Assembly: GCA_002842495.1 (NCBI GenBank)
Contig: PHDB01000040.1
Span: 1-34,340 of the forward strand
DNA from: Bacteroidetes bacterium HGW-Bacteroidetes-6
GTDB taxonomy: Bacteria > Bacteroidota > Bacteroidia > Bacteroidales > DTU049
Direction: 5' to 3'
DNA: 34,340 bases
The notes under the pieces are model-generated. The model did not search any database. It was not told the DNA's origin and was given only the letters and a program-made list of their open reading frames with translations. Every line of letters begins with the position of its first letter. Positions within the stretch are counted from its first letter, which is position 1. Shown here in pieces: positions 1-8,444 of the stretch. The position numbers were made by a program, and so were the translations under genes.

Positions 1-123
1 AAAGTCTTCATCATAATGTTGTTTTTATATTGCTGTTTAATTTTTTGGAAAGATACAAGAAAATTGAATAGCCACGTGCAAGGATAAGGTTTGCCTTAGT
101 TAAGCTGTTTTCAATATTCATTA
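1..123. other. Left-edge intergenic sequence
   Basis: This short AT-rich stretch lies downstream of the minus-strand operon that ends at 124. I see no convincing coding sequence or strong terminator. The only structure is a weak aagg/cctt pairing around 86-97, which is too short to call. Confidence 0.4.
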
Positions 124-756
124 CTATTTGTTTCTGATATAAACCGGATGACGCTCGTTGTATTTGAGCATGTAAAAATAAATCATTTTTCTTTTTTGCT
201 TAGCCAATTCCAGTTGTTGGTAAAGTTCGACATCTTTTTCGCTCAAATAAATGCGGAAATTTTTATAAACAAACTCAAATGAACGTCCTGTTTCCCATTC
301 CATAACCATTTCTCGATTGGTGACTTTCCGAACCGGTGTACTCGAAATTCCGTTGTAACTATGGTCCATTACCGGATCGTAGTAGTTCATCTCAATCACA
401 TAAAAATGAATAAGTGCACCAATCACCTGAAGTCGGTAATAATTGTTTCTGTATCCCTGGTGCATGTAAACACTGCGGTCTTTGCAATATCCCCATGCAT
501 TTTCGACGTAACAGTTTTTTTTATCCTGAATTGAATCCGGGCATGGGATCAATAAATAAGTTTCGCCTCCTTTGTACTGAAGCTCAAAATTACTTATTGA
601 GGGCTGATTTGCTTTGAATTCTTCGAACGATAAATAAATACCCTCGTTAAAATGAAAATTTGGATAAACAATAGAACTGTCGGATTGTGCCGCAACCGAA
701 AGTATGTTTGCCAAAGCAATCGTAAAAAATCCAATTATTTTTCCGCTTATATTCAT
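124..756 (-). CDS. Secreted protein of unknown function, 210 aa
   Basis: The N-terminus has a hydrophobic stretch (about residues 7-21) ending in a VAAQ-like signal peptidase site, so the mature protein is probably periplasmic or surface-exposed. I recognise no catalytic motif. The C-terminal third is basic and aromatic (YKNFRIYLSEKD, then KYNERHP near the end), a pattern I associate with uncharacterised Bacteroidota proteins. There are three cysteines in the middle (PCPDS, NCYVE, GYCKD). The start ATG overlaps the stop codon of the upstream thioesterase gene by 4 nt (ATGA), so the two are probably translationally coupled and co-transcribed with the OsmC gene. No function is assigned. Confidence 0.8.
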   Translation of the reverse strand: MNISGKIIGFFTIALANILSVAAQSDSSIVYPNFHFNEGIYLSFEEFKANQPSISNFELQYKGGETYLLIPCPDSIQDKKNCYVENAWGYCKDRSVYMHQGYRNNYYRLQVIGALIHFYVIEMNYYDPVMDHSYNGISSTPVRKVTNREMVMEWETGRSFEFVYKNFRIYLSEKDVELYQQLELAKQKRKMIYFYMLKYNERHPVYIRNK

Positions 757-1130
757 TCTATTTTCGACATAAATTTCTCAATGTTCACAATTGCCCGTGT
801 ATGAGTTCCTTCACCGGCTTTACCCGCAGAATCAGTTACTTCTACTTCAAACTTTAAAATACGGCCATCAACTTTGGTTAAACGAGCAATACATTCAATT
901 TGTTGTCCTATAGGCGTCGCTTTCATGTGTTTGATATTCACTTCTGTTCCCACGGTATTGTAGCCTTGTTCAAGAAGCGGGAGAACCAGTTCGAGACATG
1001 TTTGTTCCATAAATCCTATCATTGCAGGAGTTGCAAGTACATCAACCATGCCCGAGCCATAGTTTTTTGCCGAATCGTTTGGGGTAACTGTTTTTGTCAG
1101 TTTTAATTCAATTCCGGGATGTAAATCCAT
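753..1130 (-). CDS. FlK-like hotdog-fold thioesterase
   Basis: At 125 aa this matches a single hotdog domain. It resembles the fluoroacetyl-CoA thioesterase-like (FlK) family: an N-terminal strand (HPGIELKLTKTV), a central helix region (ATPAMIGFMEQTCLE), then GYNTVGTEVNIKHMKATPIG followed by EGTHTRAIVN near the C-terminus. The Thr/Glu/His combination (T in ATPAM, E in MEQTC, H in EGTHTR) fits the FlK catalytic positions. Such proteins are cytosolic and hydrolyse acyl-CoA thioesters; the true substrate cannot be read from sequence, and few members act on fluoroacetyl-CoA. It lies 5 nt after the OsmC-like gene and overlaps the secreted-protein gene by 4 nt, so it is the middle gene of a three-gene operon. 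Confidence 0.85.
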   Translation of the reverse strand: MDLHPGIELKLTKTVTPNDSAKNYGSGMVDVLATPAMIGFMEQTCLELVLPLLEQGYNTVGTEVNIKHMKATPIGQQIECIARLTKVDGRILKFEVEVTDSAGKAGEGTHTRAIVNIEKFMSKIE

Positions 1131-1135
1131 ATCTT

Positions 1136-1540
1136 TTATTTAAAGTTAAAAATAATATCCTGCACCAGATCGGGATGAAGGCTTTGAGCAACAGGACACT
1201 CTTTCGCAGCTTGTTTTATAAATGCTTTTTCCCTGTCGCTATATTTACATGGTGGAAAATCGAGAACAATTCTTATTTTGGCTATTCGTCGTGGATTGGT
1301 CGCCATAATTTTCTCAACTTCTGCAGTGGTACCATCAATGCTAAAACCGTGCGTCTGTGCAGCAATTCCCATGATGGTCATCATGCACGAAGCCAGCATG
1401 GTACTAACCAAATCGGTAGGCGAAAACAACTCTCCTTTTCCATGATTATCTATTGGGGCATCAGTATTAATTATGCTGCCCGAAGCTATATGTACGCAGT
1501 TCGTGCGTAATTCACCGACAAAACTCACTTTTGATGTCAT
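1136..1540 (-). CDS. OsmC/Ohr-family protein
   Basis: This 134-aa protein has the two OsmC-family cysteines in their usual contexts: LASCMMTIMGIAA in the long central helix (about residue 52) and AKECPVAQSL near the C-terminus (about residue 114). Family members are dimeric cytosolic proteins; those with both cysteines reduce organic hydroperoxides. The SPTDLVSTMLASC segment is typical of the OsmC rather than the Ohr branch. It is the first gene of the minus-strand operon with the thioesterase and the secreted protein. The 82-bp gap to the plus-strand histidine kinase must hold divergent promoters, but I could not define one with confidence. Confidence 0.9.
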   Translation of the reverse strand: MTSKVSFVGELRTNCVHIASGSIINTDAPIDNHGKGELFSPTDLVSTMLASCMMTIMGIAAQTHGFSIDGTTAEVEKIMATNPRRIAKIRIVLDFPPCKYSDREKAFIKQAAKECPVAQSLHPDLVQDIIFNFK

Positions 1541-1622
1541 AAAAAAAATACTTTAACATTTACAATTGATTTAACACCGACTTCGAAGTTTAATTGTTAA
1601 TTTTAACACTCGAATCTGCAAA

Positions 1623-2909
1623 ATGAATACAAAAGTATTTAAATTTTTGATTTATGTATCGGTTATTGCTATTCTGGCAGTAATTGCCGGGCAGTTTCTA
1701 TGGACGCAGCAAACACACAAGTTAATTACCCGGAACGCCCGAAATGTTATTGAACTTGCATTAACAAAGACAGCAAACGATTTTAATCAGTATTTTCATT
1801 ACAAAAAAAATATGATTGCGGATACAAGCAACTTGTCAGAAAAACATCTGATGAATGTATCTGCAAATATTCCGGAGATGGTGCCTGCATTGGATAGTAT
1901 ATTGAAAGTTGAGTTTAGTAATATTGGTCTTCAGTCTAATTACAAACTGGCTTTGATTCATCAGGGGGTATTTTTATATAAATCGGATGAAAGCATTGCC
2001 GATAGTGTTTATCAGAAGGATTCGTTCAACAAAAGCTTGTATTGTGGCTTTAGTAATCATGGAATTAGCATGAGTGTTTTTTTCCCAGAAGGATATGTGG
2101 TCCGATCTGATTCGCCTCACATGAGAGCTTGGTGGCTTATTTCGCTTGTGGGCTTTGTTATCATTGTTTTGTCGGGAAGTTTTCTTTTCAGAAGTATTAT
2201 GAAGATTCAAACTGAATCGGGAAGACGAATAAGAATCATTAATAACCTGGCTCATGAATTTAAAACTCCTTTGGCCAGTATTAAGCTGGCATCGGAGATG
2301 TTGATGAACGAACAGATAATCAACCAGCCCAACAGAGTTCATCGTTATGGTGAATTGTTGCAGTTTGAGGTTCGTCGATTGCAATTTCAGGGTGAACAAA
2401 TCCTCAATATGGCCTTGCTTGAAGAGGGGCAGATTATGTTGAAATTTGAATATGTAAGCGCTAACGAAGTTATCAGAAAGCTTGTTGAAAATTATCTGGT
2501 AGTTCGTTCCGACTTAGCTGAACAGCTAACCACAAATCTTCATTCCGACAACGACATCGTTTATGTCGATCTGGGTCATTTTCAAAATGTGATTTCGAAT
2601 CTGATCGAAAATTCATTCAAATATGGTGGCGATGGAGTGAAAGTTGAAATAAACACAGGCAACAATTCCAACGGAGTGCTGATACATGTTATTGATAATG
2701 GAATCGGAATAGCACGCAAATACCACAAGGTTGTTTTTGAACGATTCTACAGAATTACCAGTAGTAATCGTCATGATATAAAAGGTCATGGAATAGGCTT
2801 GTATTACGTTAAAAATATTCTGTCGAAAATGGGAGCCAGGATTACATTGACCAGTGCCCCCAACAAAGGAGCCCGTTTCGAGATATTTTTTCCTTTTGAA
2901 CATAACTAA
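1623..2909 (+). CDS. Membrane sensor histidine kinase
   Basis: This 428-aa protein has a membrane segment at about residues 8-28, an extracytoplasmic region of about 140 residues, and a second membrane segment at about 169-189. The HisKA dimerisation domain follows, with the phospho-accepting His211 in AHEFKTPLAS. The ATPase domain has the N box (NLIENSFKYG), G1 (DNGIGIARK) and G2 (GHGIGLYYVK). There is no obvious HAMP domain between TM2 and the H box; the linker is short. It autophosphorylates and should donate phosphate to the OmpR-type regulator encoded 11 bp downstream. The signal sensed cannot be inferred from the extracytoplasmic domain. Confidence 0.95.
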   Translation: MNTKVFKFLIYVSVIAILAVIAGQFLWTQQTHKLITRNARNVIELALTKTANDFNQYFHYKKNMIADTSNLSEKHLMNVSANIPEMVPALDSILKVEFSNIGLQSNYKLALIHQGVFLYKSDESIADSVYQKDSFNKSLYCGFSNHGISMSVFFPEGYVVRSDSPHMRAWWLISLVGFVIIVLSGSFLFRSIMKIQTESGRRIRIINNLAHEFKTPLASIKLASEMLMNEQIINQPNRVHRYGELLQFEVRRLQFQGEQILNMALLEEGQIMLKFEYVSANEVIRKLVENYLVVRSDLAEQLTTNLHSDNDIVYVDLGHFQNVISNLIENSFKYGGDGVKVEINTGNNSNGVLIHVIDNGIGIARKYHKVVFERFYRITSSNRHDIKGHGIGLYYVKNILSKMGARITLTSAPNKGARFEIFFPFEHN

Positions 2910-2920
2910 ACCAAACAAAT

Positions 2921-3637
2921 ATGAACAGCATGGACAAAAAAAAAGGACGCATTTTATTAGTTGAGGACGACCGTACATTGAGTACCCTTATCAGGGACAT
3001 TCTCGAAATCAATAAGTACGAGGTCGTTCTTTGTGCCAATGGCGAAGAAGGTCTGGCCACATTCAAAGCTCAAAAGTTTGACATTATGCTTGTTGACATC
3101 ATGATGCCAAAAATGGATGGAATCACTATGATTAAGGAAATACGTCGTTACGATCAGCGTGTTCCCATTATTATCATCACTGCAAAAGACATGAAAGATG
3201 ATAAAGTTGAAGGTTTCCGTGCAGGTGCCGACGACTATGTGGTAAAACCATTCAGTACCGATGAACTGCTGCTGCGTATAGACGCTATTCTTAAACGTGT
3301 ACAACGCGCACAGGAGTTACTTCTGACAACCACCAACGAAGTAATTGAGTTTGGAAATTGCAAGCTCGATGTTGGTGAGCAAAATCTTACTATTAAAACA
3401 AAGACAATGCATCTCACACGCAAGGAAAGCGACCTTATTCGCCTGCTTGCAATGAAGCGCAACGAGCTTCTGCTACGCGAAGTTGCTTTGAAAGCTATCT
3501 GGGGCGATGACGATTATTTTATTGGCCGCAGCATGGATGTTTTCATCAGCCGTATTCGTAAGTATCTGAAAGAAGACGAAAGGGTTGAAATCGTGAACGT
3601 TCACGGTCTCGGGTTTAAAATGATGATTAAAGACTAA
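2921..3637 (+). CDS. OmpR/PhoB-family response regulator
   Basis: This 238-aa protein has an N-terminal receiver domain with the acidic pocket VEDD (residues 14-17), phospho-acceptor Asp59 (LVDIMMPKMDG) and the conserved Lys in VVKPF. A C-terminal winged-helix DNA-binding domain covers about residues 140-236 (LTRKESDLIRLL, then FISRIRKYL and VHGLGFKM). It is the partner of the histidine kinase 11 bp upstream. The first ATG is used here; a second ATG three codons later is equally possible. A strong intrinsic terminator after the gene ends the two-gene operon. Its target genes are unknown. Confidence 0.95.
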   Translation: MNSMDKKKGRILLVEDDRTLSTLIRDILEINKYEVVLCANGEEGLATFKAQKFDIMLVDIMMPKMDGITMIKEIRRYDQRVPIIIITAKDMKDDKVEGFRAGADDYVVKPFSTDELLLRIDAILKRVQRAQELLLTTTNEVIEFGNCKLDVGEQNLTIKTKTMHLTRKESDLIRLLAMKRNELLLREVALKAIWGDDDYFIGRSMDVFISRIRKYLKEDERVEIVNVHGLGFKMMIKD

Positions 3638-3660
3638 AACAACCCGTTGTCTTTTTACAT

Positions 3661-3713
3661 AATTTCATGCGGAAACATTTCAAAGAGAAACTGTTTCTGC
3701 ATGAAATTTTTTT
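3661..3713 (+). terminator. Rho-independent terminator
   Basis: Left arm 3661-3677 and right arm 3692-3708 pair over about 17 bp with a single G-U wobble, around a 14-nt loop. A run of seven T's covers 3707-3713. This should separate the kinase/regulator operon from the sigma-54 type regulator gene starting at 3741. Confidence 0.85.
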
Positions 3714-3714
3714 G

Positions 3715-3722
3715 TATTTTCG
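3715..3722 (+). promoter_or_regulatory. Possible -7 box for the sigma-54 type regulator
   Basis: The sequence TATTTTCG matches the Bacteroidota -7 consensus TAnnTTTG at all but one fixed base and lies 19 nt before the ATG at 3741, right after the terminator. No clear -33 element is seen, so this is a tentative call. Confidence 0.35.
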
Positions 3723-3740
3723 CAAAGAAAAGCACGAGAT

Positions 3741-4901
3741 ATGAGTTATATTCTTATTATTGACGACGAACAACCTATCCGGAAGACACTTAAAGAAATT
3801 CTGGAATACGAAAAGTTTAAAGTGGATGAAGCTGAAAATGGAATTGTTGGCCTCGAGATGATGAAAACCGGCAAATACGATGCTGTGCTTTGCGACATCA
3901 AAATGCCTCAGATGGATGGGATGGAGGTGCTTGAGAAAATTCAGGAATTCTGTGATGTACCTGTGGTTATGATTTCGGGTCATGGAAATATTGATACAGC
4001 TGTTGAAGCCATCAAAAAAGGAGCATTTGATTATATTTCGAAACCACCCGATCTTAATCGCTTACTGGTTACAGTACGCAATGCTCTCGATCGGAATTCG
4101 CTGGTAACCGAAACCCGCAAATTGCAACGAAAAATTTCGAAAGTGTACGATATTGTAGGGCAATCGGCTCCTATTCTTCAAATCAAAGATATGATTGAGC
4201 GTGTTGCAGCAACCGACGCACGGGTTCTTGTTACAGGCGAAAATGGAACAGGGAAGGAATTGGTTGCACGCTGGTTGCACGAACTGAGTGCCAGAGCAGG
4301 AAATACATTTATCGAAGTAAACTGTGCTGCTATTCCGGGTGAATTAATCGAAAGTCAGCTGTTTGGACACGAAAAAGGATCTTTCACTTCTGCAATCAAA
4401 CAGCGCAAAGGCGATTTTGAGCAAGCCAGTGGAGGTACTTTGTTTTTAGACGAAATAGGAGATATGAGCCTTTCGGCTCAGGCCAAGGTGTTAAGAGCCT
4501 TGCAAGAAAATAAAATCACCCGCGTTGGTGGCGAAAAGGATATTTCGGTTGATGTTCGGGTGATTGCTGCAACCAACAAAAACGTTGGCGACGAAATTGC
4601 AAATGGTCGCTTCCGCGAAGACTTATACCATCGTCTTTCAGTTATTCTTATTCATGTTCCACCTTTGCGCGACCGTTTGGATGATATTCCTTTGCTGGTC
4701 GATCATTTTGCAGCAGAGACTGCAATGGGGCAGGGAAAACCACAAAAAGTTTTTTCCAGTAAAGCCATCGAAGAACTCAAAAAATTGCCCTGGACCGGAA
4801 ATATCCGTGAACTGCGTAATGTTGTTGAGCGATTGATTATTCTCTCTGACAAAGAAGTTACCGATAAAGATGTGCAAATGTTCGCACGACCTTTGAAATG
4901 A
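3741..4901 (+). CDS. Sigma-54 activator-type response regulator lacking a Fis/HTH domain
   Basis: This 386-aa protein has a receiver domain (Asp52 in LCDIKMPQMDG; Lys101 in ISKPP) and a sigma-54-interaction AAA+ domain (about 138-370) with Walker A GENGTGKE (166-173), Walker B GTLFLDEIGD (232-241) and an arginine-finger region (GRFREDLYHRL). It stops about 15 residues after the AAA+ lid, so the C-terminal Fis-type DNA-binding helix-turn-helix of NtrC relatives (usually about 450-470 aa) is absent. The sigma-54 contact loop, usually GAFTGA, reads GSFTSA (213-218). I recall this layout from other Bacteroidota proteins, so it is probably a true architecture and not a truncation; the DNA after the stop shows no continuation. 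It may act from solution, without an enhancer site. Confidence 0.93.
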   Translation: MSYILIIDDEQPIRKTLKEILEYEKFKVDEAENGIVGLEMMKTGKYDAVLCDIKMPQMDGMEVLEKIQEFCDVPVVMISGHGNIDTAVEAIKKGAFDYISKPPDLNRLLVTVRNALDRNSLVTETRKLQRKISKVYDIVGQSAPILQIKDMIERVAATDARVLVTGENGTGKELVARWLHELSARAGNTFIEVNCAAIPGELIESQLFGHEKGSFTSAIKQRKGDFEQASGGTLFLDEIGDMSLSAQAKVLRALQENKITRVGGEKDISVDVRVIAATNKNVGDEIANGRFREDLYHRLSVILIHVPPLRDRLDDIPLLVDHFAAETAMGQGKPQKVFSSKAIEELKKLPWTGNIRELRNVVERLIILSDKEVTDKDVQMFARPLK

Positions 4902-4978
4902 TTTATTTCTATCGGGGGCGCTATAAGTTCGGTAAACGGATAACAGATTGAGTGATCTAAAAGGTGTTACTACAGAAA

Positions 4979-5003
4979 GATAGAATTTCGTCAGAATCCT
5001 ATC
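4979..5003. terminator. Small hairpin between convergent genes
   Basis: Arms 4979-4987 and 4995-5003 pair over 9 bp with one G-U wobble and a 7-nt loop. The hairpin covers the stop codon of the C10 protease gene and lies 78 nt after the sigma-54 type regulator. There is no U-tract on either strand, so it is at best a weak terminator or mRNA end structure. Confidence 0.3.
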
Positions 5004-7086
5004 GATTATCTTGTTTTACAAACTTGAGAACATGCTGTTGGCTGTTTTCGTTGGTAATTGTAACAAAATATAAGCCTTCCTGTAATCCTGCAACAGGCAA
5101 CAGCAAATTTCTGTTTACCGGATAATAATTGCAATTATGTACGCAACTACCAGTGCTGTTAAAAATATGAACTTCTGAAAAAACTCCGAGTCCGGTAATA
5201 TTAATATAATCTGTGGTAGGGTTGGGATACAGTACAGGTTCTGGATTATTGATATCTATAACCGGTGTTTGAGATGTGCGATAATTGCAGGTGAAGCCAC
5301 CGGCATGAGCTGTAGCTGTTGTTTTTAGCAGTAAAGTAATTGTGCCGTTTGGACTGAAGAGAACAGGTGGAAGTTGATTTCCTCTGAATTCGCCAAGTTG
5401 AGTGCCGTCGGAGTGATCAATTACCGATACATAGTCGGTCGAATCGAGATCGAATTCAGTGAAAGCAAGTAACACCGGAAGCCCCGATGTTGGTTGAATT
5501 TTCCAGCGGCAAAAACTATTGCCATGATAATCGAAGATGCCACTACCATCGCTGATGGTGTCCGATTCGGCATTTAATGTTGTGAGTGATGTGCAAAACG
5601 AAGGACTTATTGTTTTGTATGCAACCAGAAAACCAGCTGCAGAATCACTTCCGTTCGAAGAGAATGTTAAAAACAATGCATTTCCGGTTGATTGAACAGA
5701 TGCTGGTAGCGAAGACCCGCTGAACGATCCAAGTACAGGAGCCGAACTGTTGTGTCCGTTATAAACTGTGAGTACATCGTTTCCACTTTCAGTTTCGAAA
5801 CGTAAAAAGTTAAGCTGAATAGCCTGTACACTGTCGTTAGGTTCAATCAACCATGAGCAGTTGCTGTTGTTCCGATAGCCAAAAATGGGCCCTGAACCAT
5901 CGTCGATAGTTCCGTCGTCGGAGTGCAGTGTGTCAGTTCCGCTGCAATAGAGCGGATAGGCACCTTCTGGATACATATTGATGACCAACTCGTGCATAAG
6001 AGTGAAATTGGCTCCGCCCGGAGTTAGAGCCGATGTGTAGAAATAGCCGTCGAACGATCCGCCCCAGCCCCAATTGAAATGAAAGTAGCTCGAGTCTTGG
6101 TAACCATCAACTACAAAAGCATGGCCCGAAACGTAGTTTGTATCGCTCCATCCGGCATAATACATTGGCATTAATCGATTGAGATGGCTTACAACAACAC
6201 TGTCCCAGTTGATGGTAACCGAGTCGCGGAAAATGTATTCTGTACTATCGACATATTTGAAAAATGTCTTCATGCAGTATGCTGCTTTATGGTTGTTCAT
6301 TCCGCTTCCGTACGGACCATAGTGCATGTCAACAGATACACCAATATTGTAAATAAGTTCGGCAGTTTCCGGATTGGAACGTGTTAATTTGGTTGCCATT
6401 TCGTTATAATTGTAATTGGCAGCTGCATAATCAACTGTGAGTGGTCCATACACTAAATCTTCGCTTGTGTAAGACCCTGTTCCTGAAACAGGCCAGCGAT
6501 AGTAATTCATTAACTGACCAATGGCTGTGGCAACACATCCTGTGAGACATTTGTCGTCGGGTCCGTTATCATCTGCCGGACAAAATTCGTTGTAATATAC
6601 TTCCTGATTCCAGGTGCTTGTAAGCAATGGTCCAACCTGCGATTTGGTTGCGGGAATATTACCTGTAATATAGTTTTTCCAAATAGTTGTATTGGGATTG
6701 TCAGCCCGTGGTTTCGATTTTTTTGCCAGATAAATTTGCTGGGCATATTGGTTCATCCACCAGTCGAAAGCAGGGTTGTTTGATTGCTGAGGGCAAATTC
6801 CGGTTGGCGAATAGGCTATAACCGGAATTGTACTTTTTTCAGCAGAAACAATCACATAACCTTCGGGAAAGAGATTATAAACATAATACACCGGGATGTT
6901 TTGAAAATTAACCTGATAGGTATCGAGAAAGTAGGGAGTGAAATTATTGTTGAGTCGTTGCCTGGCAAATTGAATAGCTACCGTTTTTGTTTCGTCGGGA
7001 GTTGCTGTCTGAGCTTTGGACTCAGGTATGTCAAGCAATACCAAAATCAGGAATGATATGAAGGTTTTTAAAACGAGATTGCCCAT
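4999..7086 (-). CDS. Secreted C10 (streptopain-like) cysteine protease with CUB domains and T9SS type A signal
   Basis: This 695-aa protein has a signal peptide (about 1-25, ending SKAQ), an inhibitory propeptide-like region (about 30-130), and a C10 peptidase domain with the nucleophile Cys184 (CLTGCVATAIGQ), the catalytic His322 (GHAFVVDGY) and the NWGWGG motif at about 338-343. Two CUB-like domains follow (about 382-490 and 497-605), each starting with a cysteine and containing DDGSG or SDGSG. The end is a T9SS type A sorting domain (PVLYPNPTTDYINI, then GLYFVTI, then KFVK). Relatives include SpeB and the interpain/periodontain-type proteases. It should be exported and either released or anchored on the cell surface, for protein degradation. 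It lies 6 nt after the amidohydrolase gene, so the two are probably co-transcribed. Confidence 0.95.
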   Translation of the reverse strand: MGNLVLKTFISFLILVLLDIPESKAQTATPDETKTVAIQFARQRLNNNFTPYFLDTYQVNFQNIPVYYVYNLFPEGYVIVSAEKSTIPVIAYSPTGICPQQSNNPAFDWWMNQYAQQIYLAKKSKPRADNPNTTIWKNYITGNIPATKSQVGPLLTSTWNQEVYYNEFCPADDNGPDDKCLTGCVATAIGQLMNYYRWPVSGTGSYTSEDLVYGPLTVDYAAANYNYNEMATKLTRSNPETAELIYNIGVSVDMHYGPYGSGMNNHKAAYCMKTFFKYVDSTEYIFRDSVTINWDSVVVSHLNRLMPMYYAGWSDTNYVSGHAFVVDGYQDSSYFHFNWGWGGSFDGYFYTSALTPGGANFTLMHELVINMYPEGAYPLYCSGTDTLHSDDGTIDDGSGPIFGYRNNSNCSWLIEPNDSVQAIQLNFLRFETESGNDVLTVYNGHNSSAPVLGSFSGSSLPASVQSTGNALFLTFSSNGSDSAAGFLVAYKTISPSFCTSLTTLNAESDTISDGSGIFDYHGNSFCRWKIQPTSGLPVLLAFTEFDLDSTDYVSVIDHSDGTQLGEFRGNQLPPVLFSPNGTITLLLKTTATAHAGGFTCNYRTSQTPVIDINNPEPVLYPNPTTDYINITGLGVFSEVHIFNSTGSCVHNCNYYPVNRNLLLPVAGLQEGLYFVTITNENSQQHVLKFVKQDNR

Positions 7087-7092
7087 TTTTGA

Positions 7093-8367
7093 TTATTTTT
7101 CCAGATTTTTAATGAGTTTCTTTGTCATTTGGCGGATAAACATCATGGCATCGTCTTCGTTTATCTGCGTTAATTTTCCGTTTTCCACCACCACTTGTCC
7201 TTGAGAAATAACATGCGAAATATGTTTCGATTCCATTCCGAAAATCATATGCATCGCCATATTTTGAGGTGTTACTTCTTCGGTTGAAGGATAGTCGAAT
7301 ACTACAAGATTGTTGTCGTAATCGCCATGTATTTTGTTTTTATAAAAATAATCGTTGCTTGTTCTGAGACGTTTCACAGCGATTGCGGGGTCAATATGAT
7401 CAAATCCCTGACCAGCAAGAAAAGCTATTTTTGCACTTCGCAGGATGTTGCCATGCAATCCATCGGTGCCCAGCATGATGTTTTCGCCAATGCCTTCGGA
7501 GTTAAAAAATCCCACATTGCTGCGCAGATTGCTTTCCATGTTTTGAACAACAAATACACCACTTTTATTGATAAGTTCGGCTTCTTCGTTGCTGAGATGA
7601 ATGGCATGCGCAAGAATGGTTTTAGTGCTATTGAGCACTCCTGCGTCATATAATCGTTCAATCACTGTCACTCCATATTCTTTAAGCGAGTGCTCCTGAT
7701 CAACAGTGCTTTCGGCTGCGTGAATGTGAATTCCGGTTTTGTGTTTTGCCGCTAGTTCTACGGCGTTTTTTAGAGTTGTTGACCCCACGGTAAGACCTGC
7801 GTGAAGACCAACAAGACCAACATTGTTTTGTAACCACGAATCGGTATAATCGATTCCATCGTCGGCCGCAGAAAAACTTTTGCGGTCACTGATCTCGAAG
7901 CAAGGGAGAAACTGTAATCCTGTTTTATTGAAAGCTTTTGATAAAATCTCCAGTGAGCCCCTGATAAAGTTCTGACTCGAATGATGTTCAATAACACAGG
8001 TCGCTCCATTTTTCAACGAATCCATCGCTGAATATAATGCGCAAGCTTCTAGAACTTCGGCATCGAGGAATTGATCCATTTTCCACGCGCCTGTTTTTAG
8101 TCGAAGCTCAAAATCGTCGGTATTGGTGAGTTTGTGAGTGCGGGTTAGGCTTACATAGCTGTGATGGTGACCATTCACAAACGAACGCATCACTATTTTG
8201 CCGAAACAATCAATAATTCTGACGTCGGCCAATTCTTCTATAAGCTCGTTAATGTCGGAACTGAACAGGAGTTTACCCTTATTTCCTTCTTCGATCAGAA
8301 TGTTGGTAAAAGACATTGTATTCCGACGATAGTCGAAAAAATTTGCATTTTTGAGAATTACCGGCAT
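7093..8367 (-). CDS. SsnA-like metal-dependent amidohydrolase/deaminase
   Basis: This 424-aa cytosolic protein belongs to the amidohydrolase superfamily (cytosine deaminase/chlorohydrolase group). Metal-binding motifs appear in order: NGHHHSYVSL (HxH at residues 67-69), GIHIHAAES, ILAHAIHLS, and the aspartate in LGTDGLHGN. The closest family I recognise is SsnA, named in E. coli and often found near selenium or purine catabolism genes, but none of those neighbours is present here, so the substrate is open. It is the first gene of a minus-strand unit with the C10 protease, and a -7 box lies about 55 nt upstream. The start ATG at 8367 is the most upstream one compatible with that promoter. Confidence 0.88.
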   Translation of the reverse strand: MPVILKNANFFDYRRNTMSFTNILIEEGNKGKLLFSSDINELIEELADVRIIDCFGKIVMRSFVNGHHHSYVSLTRTHKLTNTDDFELRLKTGAWKMDQFLDAEVLEACALYSAMDSLKNGATCVIEHHSSQNFIRGSLEILSKAFNKTGLQFLPCFEISDRKSFSAADDGIDYTDSWLQNNVGLVGLHAGLTVGSTTLKNAVELAAKHKTGIHIHAAESTVDQEHSLKEYGVTVIERLYDAGVLNSTKTILAHAIHLSNEEAELINKSGVFVVQNMESNLRSNVGFFNSEGIGENIMLGTDGLHGNILRSAKIAFLAGQGFDHIDPAIAVKRLRTSNDYFYKNKIHGDYDNNLVVFDYPSTEEVTPQNMAMHMIFGMESKHISHVISQGQVVVENGKLTQINEDDAMMFIRQMTKKLIKNLEK

Positions 8368-8382
8368 TTTTTATTAATTTTG
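8350..8382 (+). promoter_or_regulatory. Promoter for the multi-PAS histidine kinase
   Basis: A TTTG at 8350-8353 is followed after 21 nt by TAATTTTG at 8375-8382, an exact match to the Bacteroidota -33/-7 pattern. It overlaps the start of the divergent amidohydrolase gene and would give a leader of about 57 nt before the ATG at 8445. Confidence 0.6.
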
Positions 8383-8420
8383 AAATTGACATGTCCTGAA
8401 ATCGGGCATCAAAGGTTGGT

Positions 8421-8428
8421 CAAAGATA
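8421..8428 (-). promoter_or_regulatory. -7 box for the amidohydrolase/C10 protease unit
   Basis: On the minus strand this reads TATCTTTG, an exact TAnnTTTG match, with transcription expected to start near 8415, about 48 nt before the ATG. No good -33 TTTG is visible at the right spacing. Confidence 0.55.
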
Positions 8429-8444
8429 CTAAATTCCTGTCATT

